A stretch of 58,691 bases of DNA. Origin: Clostridia bacterium (GTDB lineage Bacteria; Bacillota; Clostridia; Christensenellales; Borkfalkiaceae). The position numbers were made by a program, and so were the translations under genes. The stretch's first letter is position 1. The number at the start of each line of letters is the position of its first letter. Location of the stretch: positions 1-58,691 of the forward strand of contig JAFVPE010000027.1 of NCBI GenBank assembly GCA_017505465.1, written 5' to 3'. The notes beneath the pieces are model-generated. The model worked only from the letters and a program-made list of their open reading frames with translations, was not told where the DNA came from and searched no databases. Below are positions 25,952 through 36,095 of the stretch, in pieces.

Positions 25952-28081
25952 ATGAAATTAAAACAAATAACAGCAGCTTTATTGTTGGCGGCTTGTACGC
26001 TCTCTTGCGGGTGTAATAACGGTGGTGAAAGCGGCTCGAAGGGACCCGTAACGGCAGGTATCGTTACGGAACCCGGCGTAACGGGCTACGTAGAAGGCAC
26101 GCTGCACAACGTAAACGTAAAATATGATGCGCCCGTCGGAAACTTTGCAGTAAATGGCAAGAGTGATTATAAACTTGTTATCGGTAAAACAAATAATTCG
26201 AAGGCGGCAGGCTTTATCGCTATGCACGTATTGAATGCAACGAAAGCAAAAGTTGATATTATTGAATATAGCCAAGATTTGGTTATCGATGAAAATACGA
26301 AGTACATCGTAATAGGCTGCGAAGACAAGTTTGTTGAACTTGGCGGTGAAGTGCCTACGTACGAAACGATTGGCGTATCGGGTTATCAAATTCAAACGGT
26401 TGGTAAAAACGTATTTATCAACGGCTATACGGAAAACGGTTATCAGATGGGCGCAATCGCATTCCTTCGCGCATTGCTCGGCTATGATATGTTGATGGAA
26501 GACTGCGTTGTCTATGAATTGGATGGCAAGGAGCTTCCTCAAATGGATATCATTGAACGCCCTGACTTCGATTACCGTCAACAAGGCGGTGCCTGTACTA
26601 ATACTGAAATCTATGGCATGGGCTTCACCTATACGCAGATTTGGATCAACCCGAACAACGGTTCCTTCTGTCATAACTGGTACGAATACGTATCCTTGGA
26701 AGAAGCGGATGAAAACCCCGACTGGGCTTCTAACGACTCTACGCGTTGGCAGGGCTGTTGGACTTCCCGTGGTAACAAGGACACCTATAAGGGCTTAATA
26801 AACCATATTACTGAAAAGGTTAAGAAGTTCTTGAGAGCAAATCCTAACGTAGATAACCTTATGCTTGCACAACACGACATCGGCGGTAATACGCCTCAGG
26901 TACAAAACTGTAGATGTACCTCTTGTCAAGCAAGCTACGAATATTACGGCGGTACGATGGCAGGCGCTTGGCTTTCCCTCGCGAATCGCGTATCCTTGCA
27001 GGTAGACGAATGGTTGCAATCGGACGAAGCAATCGAATACTTCGGCGGTGTAAAGGATTTCAACTTTATCGAACTCGTATATCATACTTCGGTTAACCCT
27101 CCCGCTGAAAAAGACGCGTCGGGTAACTACATTTTGGACGCAGAGGGCAAAGGTACTCCCAAGCAGGAAATGTGGTTTAACAACGATGGTTCTATGCAAG
27201 ATTGGGACGAAGCTTGGGACGGTTCTGACGAAAATTCGACGGAAACGTCCGACGTGGTTGCGCAATGGACGCAAGAACAGGAAACGGTTAACTGCGCTCC
27301 TAGCGTACAGCTTTGCTGGGCAACGTCCGCAGCGGATTGGACGCATGCATACACGGAAAGCGAAAACGCATCTTGGGCAGATATGGCAAGAGCATGGTCG
27401 GGCTTCGGCGGCGACTTCTACGTTTGGGCATATTCTTTGAACTCTGAAAGTGCCGTTCACCCTTACAACTCTTTTGATACTTTCTTTGAATCGACGAAGT
27501 TCTTCAGAAGCTTTGGTGCAAAGTGGATGTTCTGGCAAGGTTTCTATGAAAACCCGAAGAACGGCGGTTTTGAAAAGCTTCACCGTTATTTGGAATCGAA
27601 AGTAGAATTTGATGTAAACGCTGACTATCAGTATTACGTAGACAAATTCTTCAAATACAACTACGGTGCAGGTGGCGAATATATGCAACAATATTTCGAA
27701 GAAGTATTGTTACAGTGCCGCTATATTGAAAAATACAATGCAATTTCGGGTAATATTCACAACAGAAAATTGTTGTACAAGGAAAATTGGCCTGAAGGCT
27801 TGGTAAAGAGATGGATTTCGCTTACCGAAAAGGCTTATGAAGCAATTGAAGAACATAAGAGTGAAGATCCCGTAGCATATGAAGCTTATAGACAGCATAT
27901 CTTGATGGAATCGCTTTTCCCTCGTTACGTACTTTGCACAAACTATGAAAGCTCGTATGAAGAAACGGAATTGAAGGTAATGCGTCAGCAATATTTAGAT
28001 GATTTCTATGCGCTTGGCAACAAGGCTCACGCAGAAGGTCGAGCAATGAACCTTGTTTCCGATACTTGGAATTTGGACTAA
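25952..28081 (+). CDS. DUF4838 lipoprotein
   Basis: A 709-aa lipoprotein. The signal carries LLAAC (Cys15), with alternative Cys19 or Cys21. Residues about 60-200 resemble the small N-terminal domain found before GH67/GH20-type catalytic barrels (VIGKTN, GYQIQTVGKNVFINGYTENG). DUF4838 follows, with CRCTSCQAS (Cys320, Cys322, Cys325), the same CxCxxC motif as in the giant protein. This is the compact single-copy form of the domain that ends the 3015-aa protein. It probably acts on extracellular glycan, but catalytic activity has not been shown for this domain as far as I know. The ribosome site AAGGAGG is strong and coupling to the upstream gene is tight (13 bp). Confidence 0.85.
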   Translation: MKLKQITAALLLAACTLSCGCNNGGESGSKGPVTAGIVTEPGVTGYVEGTLHNVNVKYDAPVGNFAVNGKSDYKLVIGKTNNSKAAGFIAMHVLNATKAKVDIIEYSQDLVIDENTKYIVIGCEDKFVELGGEVPTYETIGVSGYQIQTVGKNVFINGYTENGYQMGAIAFLRALLGYDMLMEDCVVYELDGKELPQMDIIERPDFDYRQQGGACTNTEIYGMGFTYTQIWINPNNGSFCHNWYEYVSLEEADENPDWASNDSTRWQGCWTSRGNKDTYKGLINHITEKVKKFLRANPNVDNLMLAQHDIGGNTPQVQNCRCTSCQASYEYYGGTMAGAWLSLANRVSLQVDEWLQSDEAIEYFGGVKDFNFIELVYHTSVNPPAEKDASGNYILDAEGKGTPKQEMWFNNDGSMQDWDEAWDGSDENSTETSDVVAQWTQEQETVNCAPSVQLCWATSAADWTHAYTESENASWADMARAWSGFGGDFYVWAYSLNSESAVHPYNSFDTFFESTKFFRSFGAKWMFWQGFYENPKNGGFEKLHRYLESKVEFDVNADYQYYVDKFFKYNYGAGGEYMQQYFEEVLLQCRYIEKYNAISGNIHNRKLLYKENWPEGLVKRWISLTEKAYEAIEEHKSEDPVAYEAYRQHILMESLFPRYVLCTNYESSYEETELKVMRQQYLDDFYALGNKAHAEGRAMNLVSDTWNLD

Positions 28082-28099
28082 TGGGAGGAGGCAAATACT

Positions 28100-31000
28100 A
28101 TGAAGAAAATTAAAGCATTGTTATTGTGCCTTGCGCTTGGTCTTACGGTTGCAGCGACGGCTACGGCTGTCGCTTGCGACAAAACACCTAGTGGCAATAC
28201 TTCCAGTTCCGATTGGTTTGGCGATGAAGAAGAGAGCGTTGTAACCGTTCGCTTTTCCGTGTCGCAAGTTGACGTAAAGCAATACGAAAGCGTTGCGCTT
28301 GAATGTACGGTAAAAGGCTCGTCTGCGGCAGTAGCGTATACGTCTTCCGATGAGTCTATCGCAACGGTAGACGAAAACGGGAACGTTACGGCAAAAGGTG
28401 TTATGGGTGTTGCTACGATTACTGCAACGGTAGAAGGCGTTAGCGCAAGCTGCAAAGTAAACGTAATAAAAGCGCCTTACGCGCCTCAAATCATTCTTCA
28501 AAATGATGAATATACAATAGAAAAGGGCGAGACGATTGCATTTAGCGTAGAAACGGAATGGAATAAAGCGCCTATCACGGAAGACGTTGAATATAAAGTT
28601 TCTCTTACAGAAGATTCCAAAAACGCAAAATCGAGCGTTAGCATCGAAGGCAATACGGTTACGGTTGTGGGAAGCGACGTGGAAACGTTTAGCTTTATTG
28701 TTTCGACGACGGTACGCGGCCATTACACGAGTGAAGTGGTTACGGTGAACGTAGTCGGTGCGAAGTTGAAATTGCAGCCGAATAGTTTAGCGTTCCAACC
28801 CATAGCAAACGGTTATAAAGCAACCATTTCCACGACGAATTTAGTTGGCGATATGGCGAATGCCGTGCCTCTTGAATTCGTAGCGGTGAAAGGCGGTGAA
28901 GAGGTTAGCGCAACCATCGAGTGGTCTATTGAGGGCGATCAGGTCGGCATTCAAAACGGTGAAGTTATTGGGAAGAAGAGAGGCGTTGCTACTTTGACGG
29001 GTACGGTTACGCACGACGGCGAAACCGCAACGGTACAAGTCGTTTGCGACGTAGTTCCTCCCGAAGTGCATTTGGAAGAAACGGCGGTTCTTGAAGTTGA
29101 AAATCTTAAGAATCTTAAGTTGAATAGTTCGTTGATTGGAAACTTAGAAAACGTAGAACTCCATGGCGCGCAAATAGGTACGACGGTTCCGGGCACTCCT
29201 TTCATCATATTCAACAAAGCTGCTTTCCCCAAACAATCGCCGCTTTTGGGAAGACAAGAAATGATCGTGAATACCGATCTCGTTCGTTACACGATGGACG
29301 TAGACGTTTATACGATGATCATCAATGATGCAGCCGAGCTTGATAAGATGCGTAGTGTAGCTTTGATGGATCAGACGGAATGGTCGGTTCGATTTGGAAA
29401 GGAAGTAAATTCTCAAATCTACGACGGCTATTTCATTTTGGGTAACGACATTTCTTATAACGGTATGATTATGTCTATGACAGATACGGGTACCGTATGG
29501 GGGGTACAAGGTCTTGAATCTGAAGATAGAGGCTTTAGAGGCGTATTCGACGGCAAAGGTTACAACATTGACGGCGTAACGGTTGGTAAGCATCCCTCGG
29601 GCGACGTTAAACAAGCAGGCGGTATCTTCGGATATGTTGCCACGGGCGGTATTGTTAAAAACGTTTCGTTTACGAACGCAGTCGTGCAGGCGAACACTGG
29701 CTTCATTTGTTCGAGAGGTAGCGGTACGATTGAAAACGTCAGCATCTCTTATAAGAAGATTGGCGGCGATAAAGCTACGAATGGCTTGAACAGCTCTTCC
29801 ACACCGAACGCAATGGGTTCTTTCTTTACGAAGGGCGCAGGCAACAGTGCAAGAGTAGTAAACTGTCTTGTCGATGCTTCGGCGGCTGAAATTACGTTTG
29901 AGGTGGGCTCCTACGCGGGAAAACCTACGTACGCTGTTCGTTTGGTTGGCTTGGCAACGAACGTTGAAAACGTTATTGCGCTTTGTCCTGATACAAGAGT
30001 GCTCAGCGTTTCCGGCGCAGACATTCAAAGAGCAAACTACCTTGATTTGGTGGCAGAGCAAGGCTTGGTTGCACCGTTTGATAAAACGTATTGGACGACG
30101 GTAGAAGGCGTTCCTATGTTCAAAAATCAAGCGGAAAAGATTGACGTAAACGCTCCTGTGGAATTCCTTTACAAGGAAGACAACACGTTGGTTGCAGGCT
30201 TTGAGATGCTTATTCTTACGAATAATCCTTATGCAAAGATTGAATTAGACACCAAAGCTACGTATCCTGACGGCGCAGAAACCACGTCGGAAGGCGTAAC
30301 GTATGAAAGCAACGTGCTTTCGGCGACGGATGAAGCGTTTAGAAAGACGGTGACCTTCACGGCAACGTCCCTGTTTAACCCCGCGATTACGGCAACGCAT
30401 ACCGTGTACATTGATAGCTTTGGTAGCGTAGCGGCATCTCCTATTACGGAAGAAAAGCTTTCCGTTTATATGTCGGACAAAGTGCTTACGATTGGCGACG
30501 GTAGTTGGATGGGTACGGAAAACTACGTATACTTAGGCGATCAAATTATTGGTAGCGGCGCAACCGAACTCGCAATTGACTATATACCTTGCGAATGGGG
30601 TGACAACGAAGTCACCGTTGTAAGCGTGAAAGACGGCGAAAGAGAACATTTCACGTTGACACTGCACGTATGGTATAAGAAAGGCGATTTGAAGAATTCG
30701 ACGAAGGTTCAAGAGAATGCATTCAGTACGTGGTATGGAAGCGATTCGACGTATTTCTTTGAGGAAATAGCTCCTGACAAGATTCCCGCAGAAATTGGAA
30801 AAGCCGAAGGCTTTGAAAACGTGACCGGTTGGTCTTGTCCTGCGGTATGGATTTCGGCAATGGGCGGTGAGTTCTTCAACAATATGGATTTGAGCGGCTA
30901 TTCGGACGTTTGGTTTGCGATTAAGTCGGTTAATATCACCAGATATATCTTCCAGACGGTTGAAGTTTACAGCCCCGGTTGGTTATATTTCCATTACACG

Positions 31001-31228
31001 CAAACCAGCGATGGCGTTTGGGCTGCTGAAGTAACGGTAAACGATAAAGTTTACAAGACAGAATTCAATATCCAAGGCGCAGGCAAGAATAGTGTTGCGA
31101 AGCTTCTCTATCGCGACGGTTGGGCAAACGGGTTCTTGATTTATAACAATAACCGTGAGGAAGGTGCGGTATCGGAAGAAAATCCTACGGTTGTTTACAC
31201 GTCGGAAATCCGTGCGATCAGCAAATAA
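28100..31228 (+). CDS. Modular lipoprotein: BIG_2, GLUG-like beta-helix, one repeat module
   Basis: A 1042-aa surface lipoprotein (Cys26). A bacterial Ig-like group 2 domain is at about 47-130 (YTSSDESIATVDENGNVTAK). Further beta-sandwich sequence follows, then a GLUG-like region with GVFDGKGYNIDGVTVG at about 478-493, resembling one in the giant protein. The C-terminal ~170 residues (about 874-1042) form one copy of the repeat module shared with the 10031 and 31324 proteins, including DVWFAIKSV and WLYFHYTQTSDGVW. No catalytic residues are recognised. A binding or adhesion role is inferred from architecture and neighbours. Confidence 0.75.
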   Translation: MKKIKALLLCLALGLTVAATATAVACDKTPSGNTSSSDWFGDEEESVVTVRFSVSQVDVKQYESVALECTVKGSSAAVAYTSSDESIATVDENGNVTAKGVMGVATITATVEGVSASCKVNVIKAPYAPQIILQNDEYTIEKGETIAFSVETEWNKAPITEDVEYKVSLTEDSKNAKSSVSIEGNTVTVVGSDVETFSFIVSTTVRGHYTSEVVTVNVVGAKLKLQPNSLAFQPIANGYKATISTTNLVGDMANAVPLEFVAVKGGEEVSATIEWSIEGDQVGIQNGEVIGKKRGVATLTGTVTHDGETATVQVVCDVVPPEVHLEETAVLEVENLKNLKLNSSLIGNLENVELHGAQIGTTVPGTPFIIFNKAAFPKQSPLLGRQEMIVNTDLVRYTMDVDVYTMIINDAAELDKMRSVALMDQTEWSVRFGKEVNSQIYDGYFILGNDISYNGMIMSMTDTGTVWGVQGLESEDRGFRGVFDGKGYNIDGVTVGKHPSGDVKQAGGIFGYVATGGIVKNVSFTNAVVQANTGFICSRGSGTIENVSISYKKIGGDKATNGLNSSSTPNAMGSFFTKGAGNSARVVNCLVDASAAEITFEVGSYAGKPTYAVRLVGLATNVENVIALCPDTRVLSVSGADIQRANYLDLVAEQGLVAPFDKTYWTTVEGVPMFKNQAEKIDVNAPVEFLYKEDNTLVAGFEMLILTNNPYAKIELDTKATYPDGAETTSEGVTYESNVLSATDEAFRKTVTFTATSLFNPAITATHTVYIDSFGSVAASPITEEKLSVYMSDKVLTIGDGSWMGTENYVYLGDQIIGSGATELAIDYIPCEWGDNEVTVVSVKDGEREHFTLTLHVWYKKGDLKNSTKVQENAFSTWYGSDSTYFFEEIAPDKIPAEIGKAEGFENVTGWSCPAVWISAMGGEFFNNMDLSGYSDVWFAIKSVNITRYIFQTVEVYSPGWLYFHYTQTSDGVWAAEVTVNDKVYKTEFNIQGAGKNSVAKLLYRDGWANGFLIYNNNREEGAVSEENPTVVYTSEIRAISK
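30721..31225 (+). repeat. Single C-terminal copy of the repeat module
   Basis: Protein-level copy with WFAIK, WLYFHYTQ and the ending TSEIRAISK, at the extreme C-terminus as in the 31324 protein. Confidence 0.75.
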
Positions 31229-31252
31229 TCGATAAGGGTAAAAGGTTATGAA

Positions 31253-31287
31253 ACGGTGGCGGCAAAGCTGACTTTGTCGCCTACCGT
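31253..31287 (+). other. Strong intercistronic hairpin without U-tract
   Basis: A 15-bp stem with one bulged T and one G-T pair around a CTGA loop, between the two modular lipoprotein genes. As at 19118 and 36035, it follows a gene that carries the repeat module. Confidence 0.65.
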
Positions 31288-31323
31288 AAGTAATAAAAGG
31301 AAAAATAAAATTGGAGGAAAAGT

Positions 31324-34300
31324 ATGAACAAAAAACTTTTAGCAGTTTTTAGTTTGTTGGCAAGCTTGACGTTGTTCGCAGCGTGTGGCGGCGGTGAAAC
31401 GCCGAGCGGCAGTACGGGCAGCACGGGCGGCGATACGCCGAGCGAAAGCGTTGGCGGCGATGAAGAATGCGTACATACGGGCGGCACGGCTACCTGTACG
31501 CAAAAAGCTGTATGCGACGAGTGCGGCGAAGAATACGGCGAACTTGCAGCGCACGATTACAGCGTAGTGCAATCCGATGAGGACAGCCATTGGAAGAAGT
31601 GCGCAAACTGTGACGCTACGGAAGGCGATACGGCGCACGTAGCAGGTACGGAAGTTAAGTATGACGCAACCAACCATTGGGTTGAATGTGAATGTGGCTA
31701 CAAGATGAACGTAACGGCGCATGAACTCGTTGGTGGCAGCGACGCTGAAAAGCATTGGGGCGCTTGTGACTGCGGTTATGCAACGGAAGGCGAAGCACAC
31801 GTATATAACGTAGAAAAATCCGATGATACCTATCATTGGAACGAATGTGTTTGCGGAGCAATCGACGAATCGAGCAAAGCAGCGCACGACTATGCTACGG
31901 TTAAATATGACGAAACGAATCACTGGAACGAATGCTCCTGTGGTGCAAAATCGGGCGTAACGGCGCATACGGCGTCTGAACAGTGGTCTGCTACGCACGA
32001 AGGGCATTGGAAGGATTGCGAAGGCTGCGACTATAAATTCGAAGAAGGCGCACACGAAGCGGAAAGCGAATGGAATTCTGATGATGAAAAACACTGGAAA
32101 AACTGCGCTAATTGCGGTTGGGGTGTAATCGAAGCAGAGCATAATTACGTTGGTAGCCTTGTAGACAATCAATATAAGCTCGCATGTGAATGCGGTAAAG
32201 AAATTGCTTTGGAAGACTCCATCGCATACTTTGACCGTTTAAACAAGAACTTGGTGAAAGCCGACGGTACGGTTAAATTCAATAGCGCAAACTATTGGGA
32301 TGGCGATGCAAGCATCGTAACGGTTGCTAAGCAGGATTCTATCGTTAAGCTCAGCTACAACTTCTCTGCGCTTACGACAGAACAGCTTGCGGCGGCAGAC
32401 GCGGGTTGGAGCGGTTGGAGCGCAGACAAATCCATGTGGGTTGGTTATGCGATCCCCGTAAACGGTCTTGATCTTACCGATTTCGAGCTTATTCTTGACG
32501 CGAAGATGGACAATATGAACACCAAGATTACGGTGTATGCTGCGCAGGATTACGAAGGCGCGCTTGAAGCGGTTTACGAAGTAGGCGCAGAATCCTATTT
32601 CGACGTAGCGGATGCGCAAGATCTCGGCGACGGTTGGTATCGTTATACGATGACTATCAACTGTGAAAACGGCGTAGGCGAAGCTGCGGATTACATCATT
32701 CTCAGCCTTGATAACACCGCTGCGGGTATTGATAAAGCGCAAGAATCCATTGCGTATATCGATAACGTATCGTTGAAGAAAATCATTTACTACACCGTAA
32801 CGGCTAACGGCGTAGAAGAAACGGTAAGAGAAGGTTCGACGTATACGCCTGCAATCCCCGAAAAAGACGGTTATAAATTCATCGGCTGGGTAGACGCGGA
32901 CGGTAACGCAGTGGAAACGCCTATCACGGTAAACGGCGATATTACGCTTGAAGCGACGTGGGAAAAGCTTCCCATTCAAGCGAAGCTTTATATGAACGTT
33001 GGCATTGATTTGGCGGAATCGATTGAAGCGAAACGCTATTACGAAATCGTAAGCTTCAGCGGCGGCGCAGGTACGTATAACCTTTCCGTAAACGGTGGGA
33101 TTAAAGCGTATCCGCTCGTAAATGGGGCGTTTGATATTACCAATCCCGGCGAAGAGCTTACCAAGCTCGTATTTGCAGACGAAACTACGGAAAACTTTGC
33201 CGTTACCTATTCGTATGATGAAGAGGCAGGGGAACTCAATACCGTAGGTAGCATAATGGTTACCCTTGACAATGCAACCGTGCGCTATTCGATTTGGAGA
33301 GACGATAAATACGCCTTGAGCGCATCTACGGAAGAACCCGCTCCTTTAGGCTTTACGCAAGTTAGCGAGTTTAACTGGCTTAACAACACCACTTTGGTTG
33401 ATGAAAAGGTAAACGGCGTTCCAACTGGGAATAAGATTCCTTGGTCTTCGAATCTCCTTGATTTCCCTGCCTTTATTGTTGATACCTCTATGGACATCAG
33501 CAAGTATACCGATTTGTATTACGCAATCAAGAGTACGAACAGCAAGGGCTTCTATCTCCGTGGTTGTTCCGGGAATTTCTATGCAACGACCAACTGGGTA
33601 TACGTTCATTATAGCAAGGCGGAAGACGGTAAGTGGTCCTTGTCGGTAAGCGCAGAAGGTATGCCTACGTATGAAAACGTACAGTCGAATATTACGGCTA
33701 CGAACTTGCAAAAGTTGATGGAGTACAATGGCTCCAATGGAACGATTGGTACTGGCTTCTATGCAAGCAGAAATGCAGTAACGGAAGAAGCGATGCTTTA
33801 TATGACGGAAGTAGTTGGTATTAAAGAACCTCAGCCTCCGTTCGATCCTGGTATTTCTACGGATGCAAAGAAAATTGTAGAAAGCGCAATCGTTGACAAT
33901 TCTGGTAACGAACACCTTACCCCTGCAAACAATGCGGCAGGTGTTGCCGTACCCTACGGTTTTAACCAAGTGACCAATTTCTTCTCGGCAAGCGGCAACA
34001 CGTGGGCCTACAGAATTTTGTCAAGCGGTGACTTTGCAGATCAAACGCTTGTCTCTTTCAGCGAAGTTTGGTTTGCAATCGCAATTCAAGGCGGTCACTT
34101 TACCAACACGGCAGACAATTGGAAACAGTTAGACGCAGATAGCGCATTGGTTTGGTTTAACTTCCATTTGACGCAAACTGCAGCCAATACGTGGACGGTA
34201 GAAATCTACGTGGACGGCGAATTGTATAACACCTTCACGGGCAAGCCCGGTGATACGATTTATAAGATTCTCGAAAACAACAACAATGGTTTGAGATTGG

Positions 34301-35988
34301 TTATCTATCAACAGAATGACGGCAACCAATCTACCGCAGACGTTAATATCTACACGACGGAAGTAGTCGGCGTTGAAAAACCCGCAGATCCTTTCTCTCC
34401 TGATATTCCTGAAGAAGCGGTGAAGGTTCGTGACTCCATTTGGCGTGCCAACAATTGGGCTTTGGCAGAAACGGATGAAGCCGCACCCGTAGGCTTCACG
34501 ATGGTGGAAATGTTTGACTGGAACGGCAATACGGCAAATGGCGGCGCAAACTGGGGCGGCGGCAGCAAGGATATGCAGACCACGTGTTTTGATGAAGCGG
34601 TTGTTAGCACCTACTCTGCGGTTTACTTCGCAATGAAGATGTCGGGCGGCACGGGTTTCTACATTCGTGGTGCTCAAAAGTACGAGGGAAGCGCTTGGCT
34701 TTACTGCTACCTTGTGAAACAAGCGGACGGCACTTGGAATTTGTCCCTTCGTTCGGGTGATGGTGCTTATGAAGAAATGGACGTACAAACGGGGCTTGTT
34801 GGTGATAACCTTCAGGTATTGCTTCAGTATAGCGCTACTAACGGCGCAAAGGGTAGCGGTTGCTATCCTACCAAGGCTGATGGGGACACCACTTCTCAAG
34901 TATACGTTTATATGACGGATATGAGAGCAATTGAAGAGCCTTTCGATCCTCAAATTTCTGAAAAAGCAGTGGCGCTTTCGTCTACCGTATTGAAGTTGCA
35001 GACGACTTCTAACGTTCAAGTTATTGAAGATTGTTCCACGGTTGAAAAAGCAAACGGCTTTAAGAATGTTTACGGTATTCAAAACGTGAATTGGAAATCG
35101 AGCAGTTTGGCGGAAAACGAATATAATCAGGCAGCAAAGATTTCTGCGTATAGCGAGCTTTGGTTTGCATTAAAGCTTTACAATGCAAAATTAGTGTTCG
35201 TTCAATTGAGTAAGGCGGATATTGCAGGCGACGCAAACGGTACGGATTGGATTTACTTCCATGCCACAAAGAATGCAGACGCTACCTGGACGACGGAAGT
35301 AACGTATAAAAATGCAGTATACGCTACGGCAACCAACCAAGTTGCTTCTACGTTGGAAGATTTGTTGTACGATGGCGGTTATGGTACCACCGACGGCGGC
35401 GCATTCGTTCTCTATCAGCATAGTGGTGAGGAGATTAAGGTCTACACGACGGAAGTTATGGGCGTATTCCAAACGGGCATTTCTGAAAATGCTGTGAACG
35501 TTTGGGAGCATATTTGGAACCCGTACTACTTCACGGGCGGCGCAGGTGCGGAAGGTGCTTACTCCGAAGAAGCAGCTCCCGCAGGCTTCGACAAGGTCAG
35601 CGAATATACCTGGACGACGGGTGGCGACTTCCCTAAGACGGGACATTTCAACAATTCCGATATCAGTGCGTATAGCGACCTTTGGTTTGCAATAAAAGCA
35701 AAGAATGCGAAGGTATACGTTCAAGGCGCTGACGCTTATACGGGCGGTGGCTGGCTGTACGTACATTATCATCAAAACGATGACGGTACGTGGACGAAGG
35801 ATTATAGATCGGCAGACGGCTATTTCAATAACACGTCGCAAGTAAGCGGTAACATCACGGGTACGAAGCTCACTGAGATTATTAGCTGGAAGAGCGGTAT
35901 AAACCAAGGCTCCTATCCCAACGAGGCGGTAGCAGGCGTTGAGGCAACTGGGTACTTCACCAACGTTGTCGGCGTATTGAAGGCATAA
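31324..35988 (+). CDS. Modular lipoprotein: Cys-ribbon repeats, InlB-type repeat, five repeat modules
   Basis: A 1554-aa lipoprotein (Cys21 after LFAA). Residues about 45-305 are tandem Cys-rich ribbons with HxW-x-CxC or CxxC units (DSHWKKCANC, NHWNECSCG). A beta-sandwich that may bind carbohydrate follows (about 305-485), then one InlB B-type repeat (about 489-549, YKFIGWVDADGN). Five copies of the repeat module complete the protein (about 649-846, 848-1029, 1032-1213, 1215-1387, 1389-1554). Modules 2, 3 and 5 match the sixth, fifth and seventh modules of the giant protein closely. No enzyme motif is seen. It is probably a glycan-binding surface protein. Confidence 0.78.
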   Translation: MNKKLLAVFSLLASLTLFAACGGGETPSGSTGSTGGDTPSESVGGDEECVHTGGTATCTQKAVCDECGEEYGELAAHDYSVVQSDEDSHWKKCANCDATEGDTAHVAGTEVKYDATNHWVECECGYKMNVTAHELVGGSDAEKHWGACDCGYATEGEAHVYNVEKSDDTYHWNECVCGAIDESSKAAHDYATVKYDETNHWNECSCGAKSGVTAHTASEQWSATHEGHWKDCEGCDYKFEEGAHEAESEWNSDDEKHWKNCANCGWGVIEAEHNYVGSLVDNQYKLACECGKEIALEDSIAYFDRLNKNLVKADGTVKFNSANYWDGDASIVTVAKQDSIVKLSYNFSALTTEQLAAADAGWSGWSADKSMWVGYAIPVNGLDLTDFELILDAKMDNMNTKITVYAAQDYEGALEAVYEVGAESYFDVADAQDLGDGWYRYTMTINCENGVGEAADYIILSLDNTAAGIDKAQESIAYIDNVSLKKIIYYTVTANGVEETVREGSTYTPAIPEKDGYKFIGWVDADGNAVETPITVNGDITLEATWEKLPIQAKLYMNVGIDLAESIEAKRYYEIVSFSGGAGTYNLSVNGGIKAYPLVNGAFDITNPGEELTKLVFADETTENFAVTYSYDEEAGELNTVGSIMVTLDNATVRYSIWRDDKYALSASTEEPAPLGFTQVSEFNWLNNTTLVDEKVNGVPTGNKIPWSSNLLDFPAFIVDTSMDISKYTDLYYAIKSTNSKGFYLRGCSGNFYATTNWVYVHYSKAEDGKWSLSVSAEGMPTYENVQSNITATNLQKLMEYNGSNGTIGTGFYASRNAVTEEAMLYMTEVVGIKEPQPPFDPGISTDAKKIVESAIVDNSGNEHLTPANNAAGVAVPYGFNQVTNFFSASGNTWAYRILSSGDFADQTLVSFSEVWFAIAIQGGHFTNTADNWKQLDADSALVWFNFHLTQTAANTWTVEIYVDGELYNTFTGKPGDTIYKILENNNNGLRLVIYQQNDGNQSTADVNIYTTEVVGVEKPADPFSPDIPEEAVKVRDSIWRANNWALAETDEAAPVGFTMVEMFDWNGNTANGGANWGGGSKDMQTTCFDEAVVSTYSAVYFAMKMSGGTGFYIRGAQKYEGSAWLYCYLVKQADGTWNLSLRSGDGAYEEMDVQTGLVGDNLQVLLQYSATNGAKGSGCYPTKADGDTTSQVYVYMTDMRAIEEPFDPQISEKAVALSSTVLKLQTTSNVQVIEDCSTVEKANGFKNVYGIQNVNWKSSSLAENEYNQAAKISAYSELWFALKLYNAKLVFVQLSKADIAGDANGTDWIYFHATKNADATWTTEVTYKNAVYATATNQVASTLEDLLYDGGYGTTDGGAFVLYQHSGEEIKVYTTEVMGVFQTGISENAVNVWEHIWNPYYFTGGAGAEGAYSEEAAPAGFDKVSEYTWTTGGDFPKTGHFNNSDISAYSDLWFAIKAKNAKVYVQGADAYTGGGWLYVHYHQNDDGTWTKDYRSADGYFNNTSQVSGNITGTKLTEIISWKSGINQGSYPNEAVAGVEATGYFTNVVGVLKA
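33268..35985 (+). repeat. Five copies of the exoprotein repeat module
   Basis: Copies end near 33800, 34375, 34935, 35465 and 35985. Long shared strings at protein and DNA level with the 10031 gene (for example GLRLVIYQQ, SASGNTW, GGHFTN-like, NVVGVLK) show recent common origin of individual modules. Confidence 0.8.
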
Positions 35989-36034
35989 CACAAATTTTTC
36001 CGTAAATCATACGGAAGTCTAATATTTGAAAGAA

Positions 36035-36067
36035 GTGCCTGCCCGCACTGAAAGGGCGGGCAGGCAC
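36035..36067 (+). other. Strong hairpin without U-tract after the exoprotein block
   Basis: GTGCCTGCCCG pairs perfectly with CGGGCAGGCAC around a short loop. It closes the 26-kb block just upstream of the next operator and promoter. It could terminate weakly or protect the 3' end. Confidence 0.65.
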
Positions 36068-36095
36068 AAACTTTCATGCAAAAGTCAAAATATGC

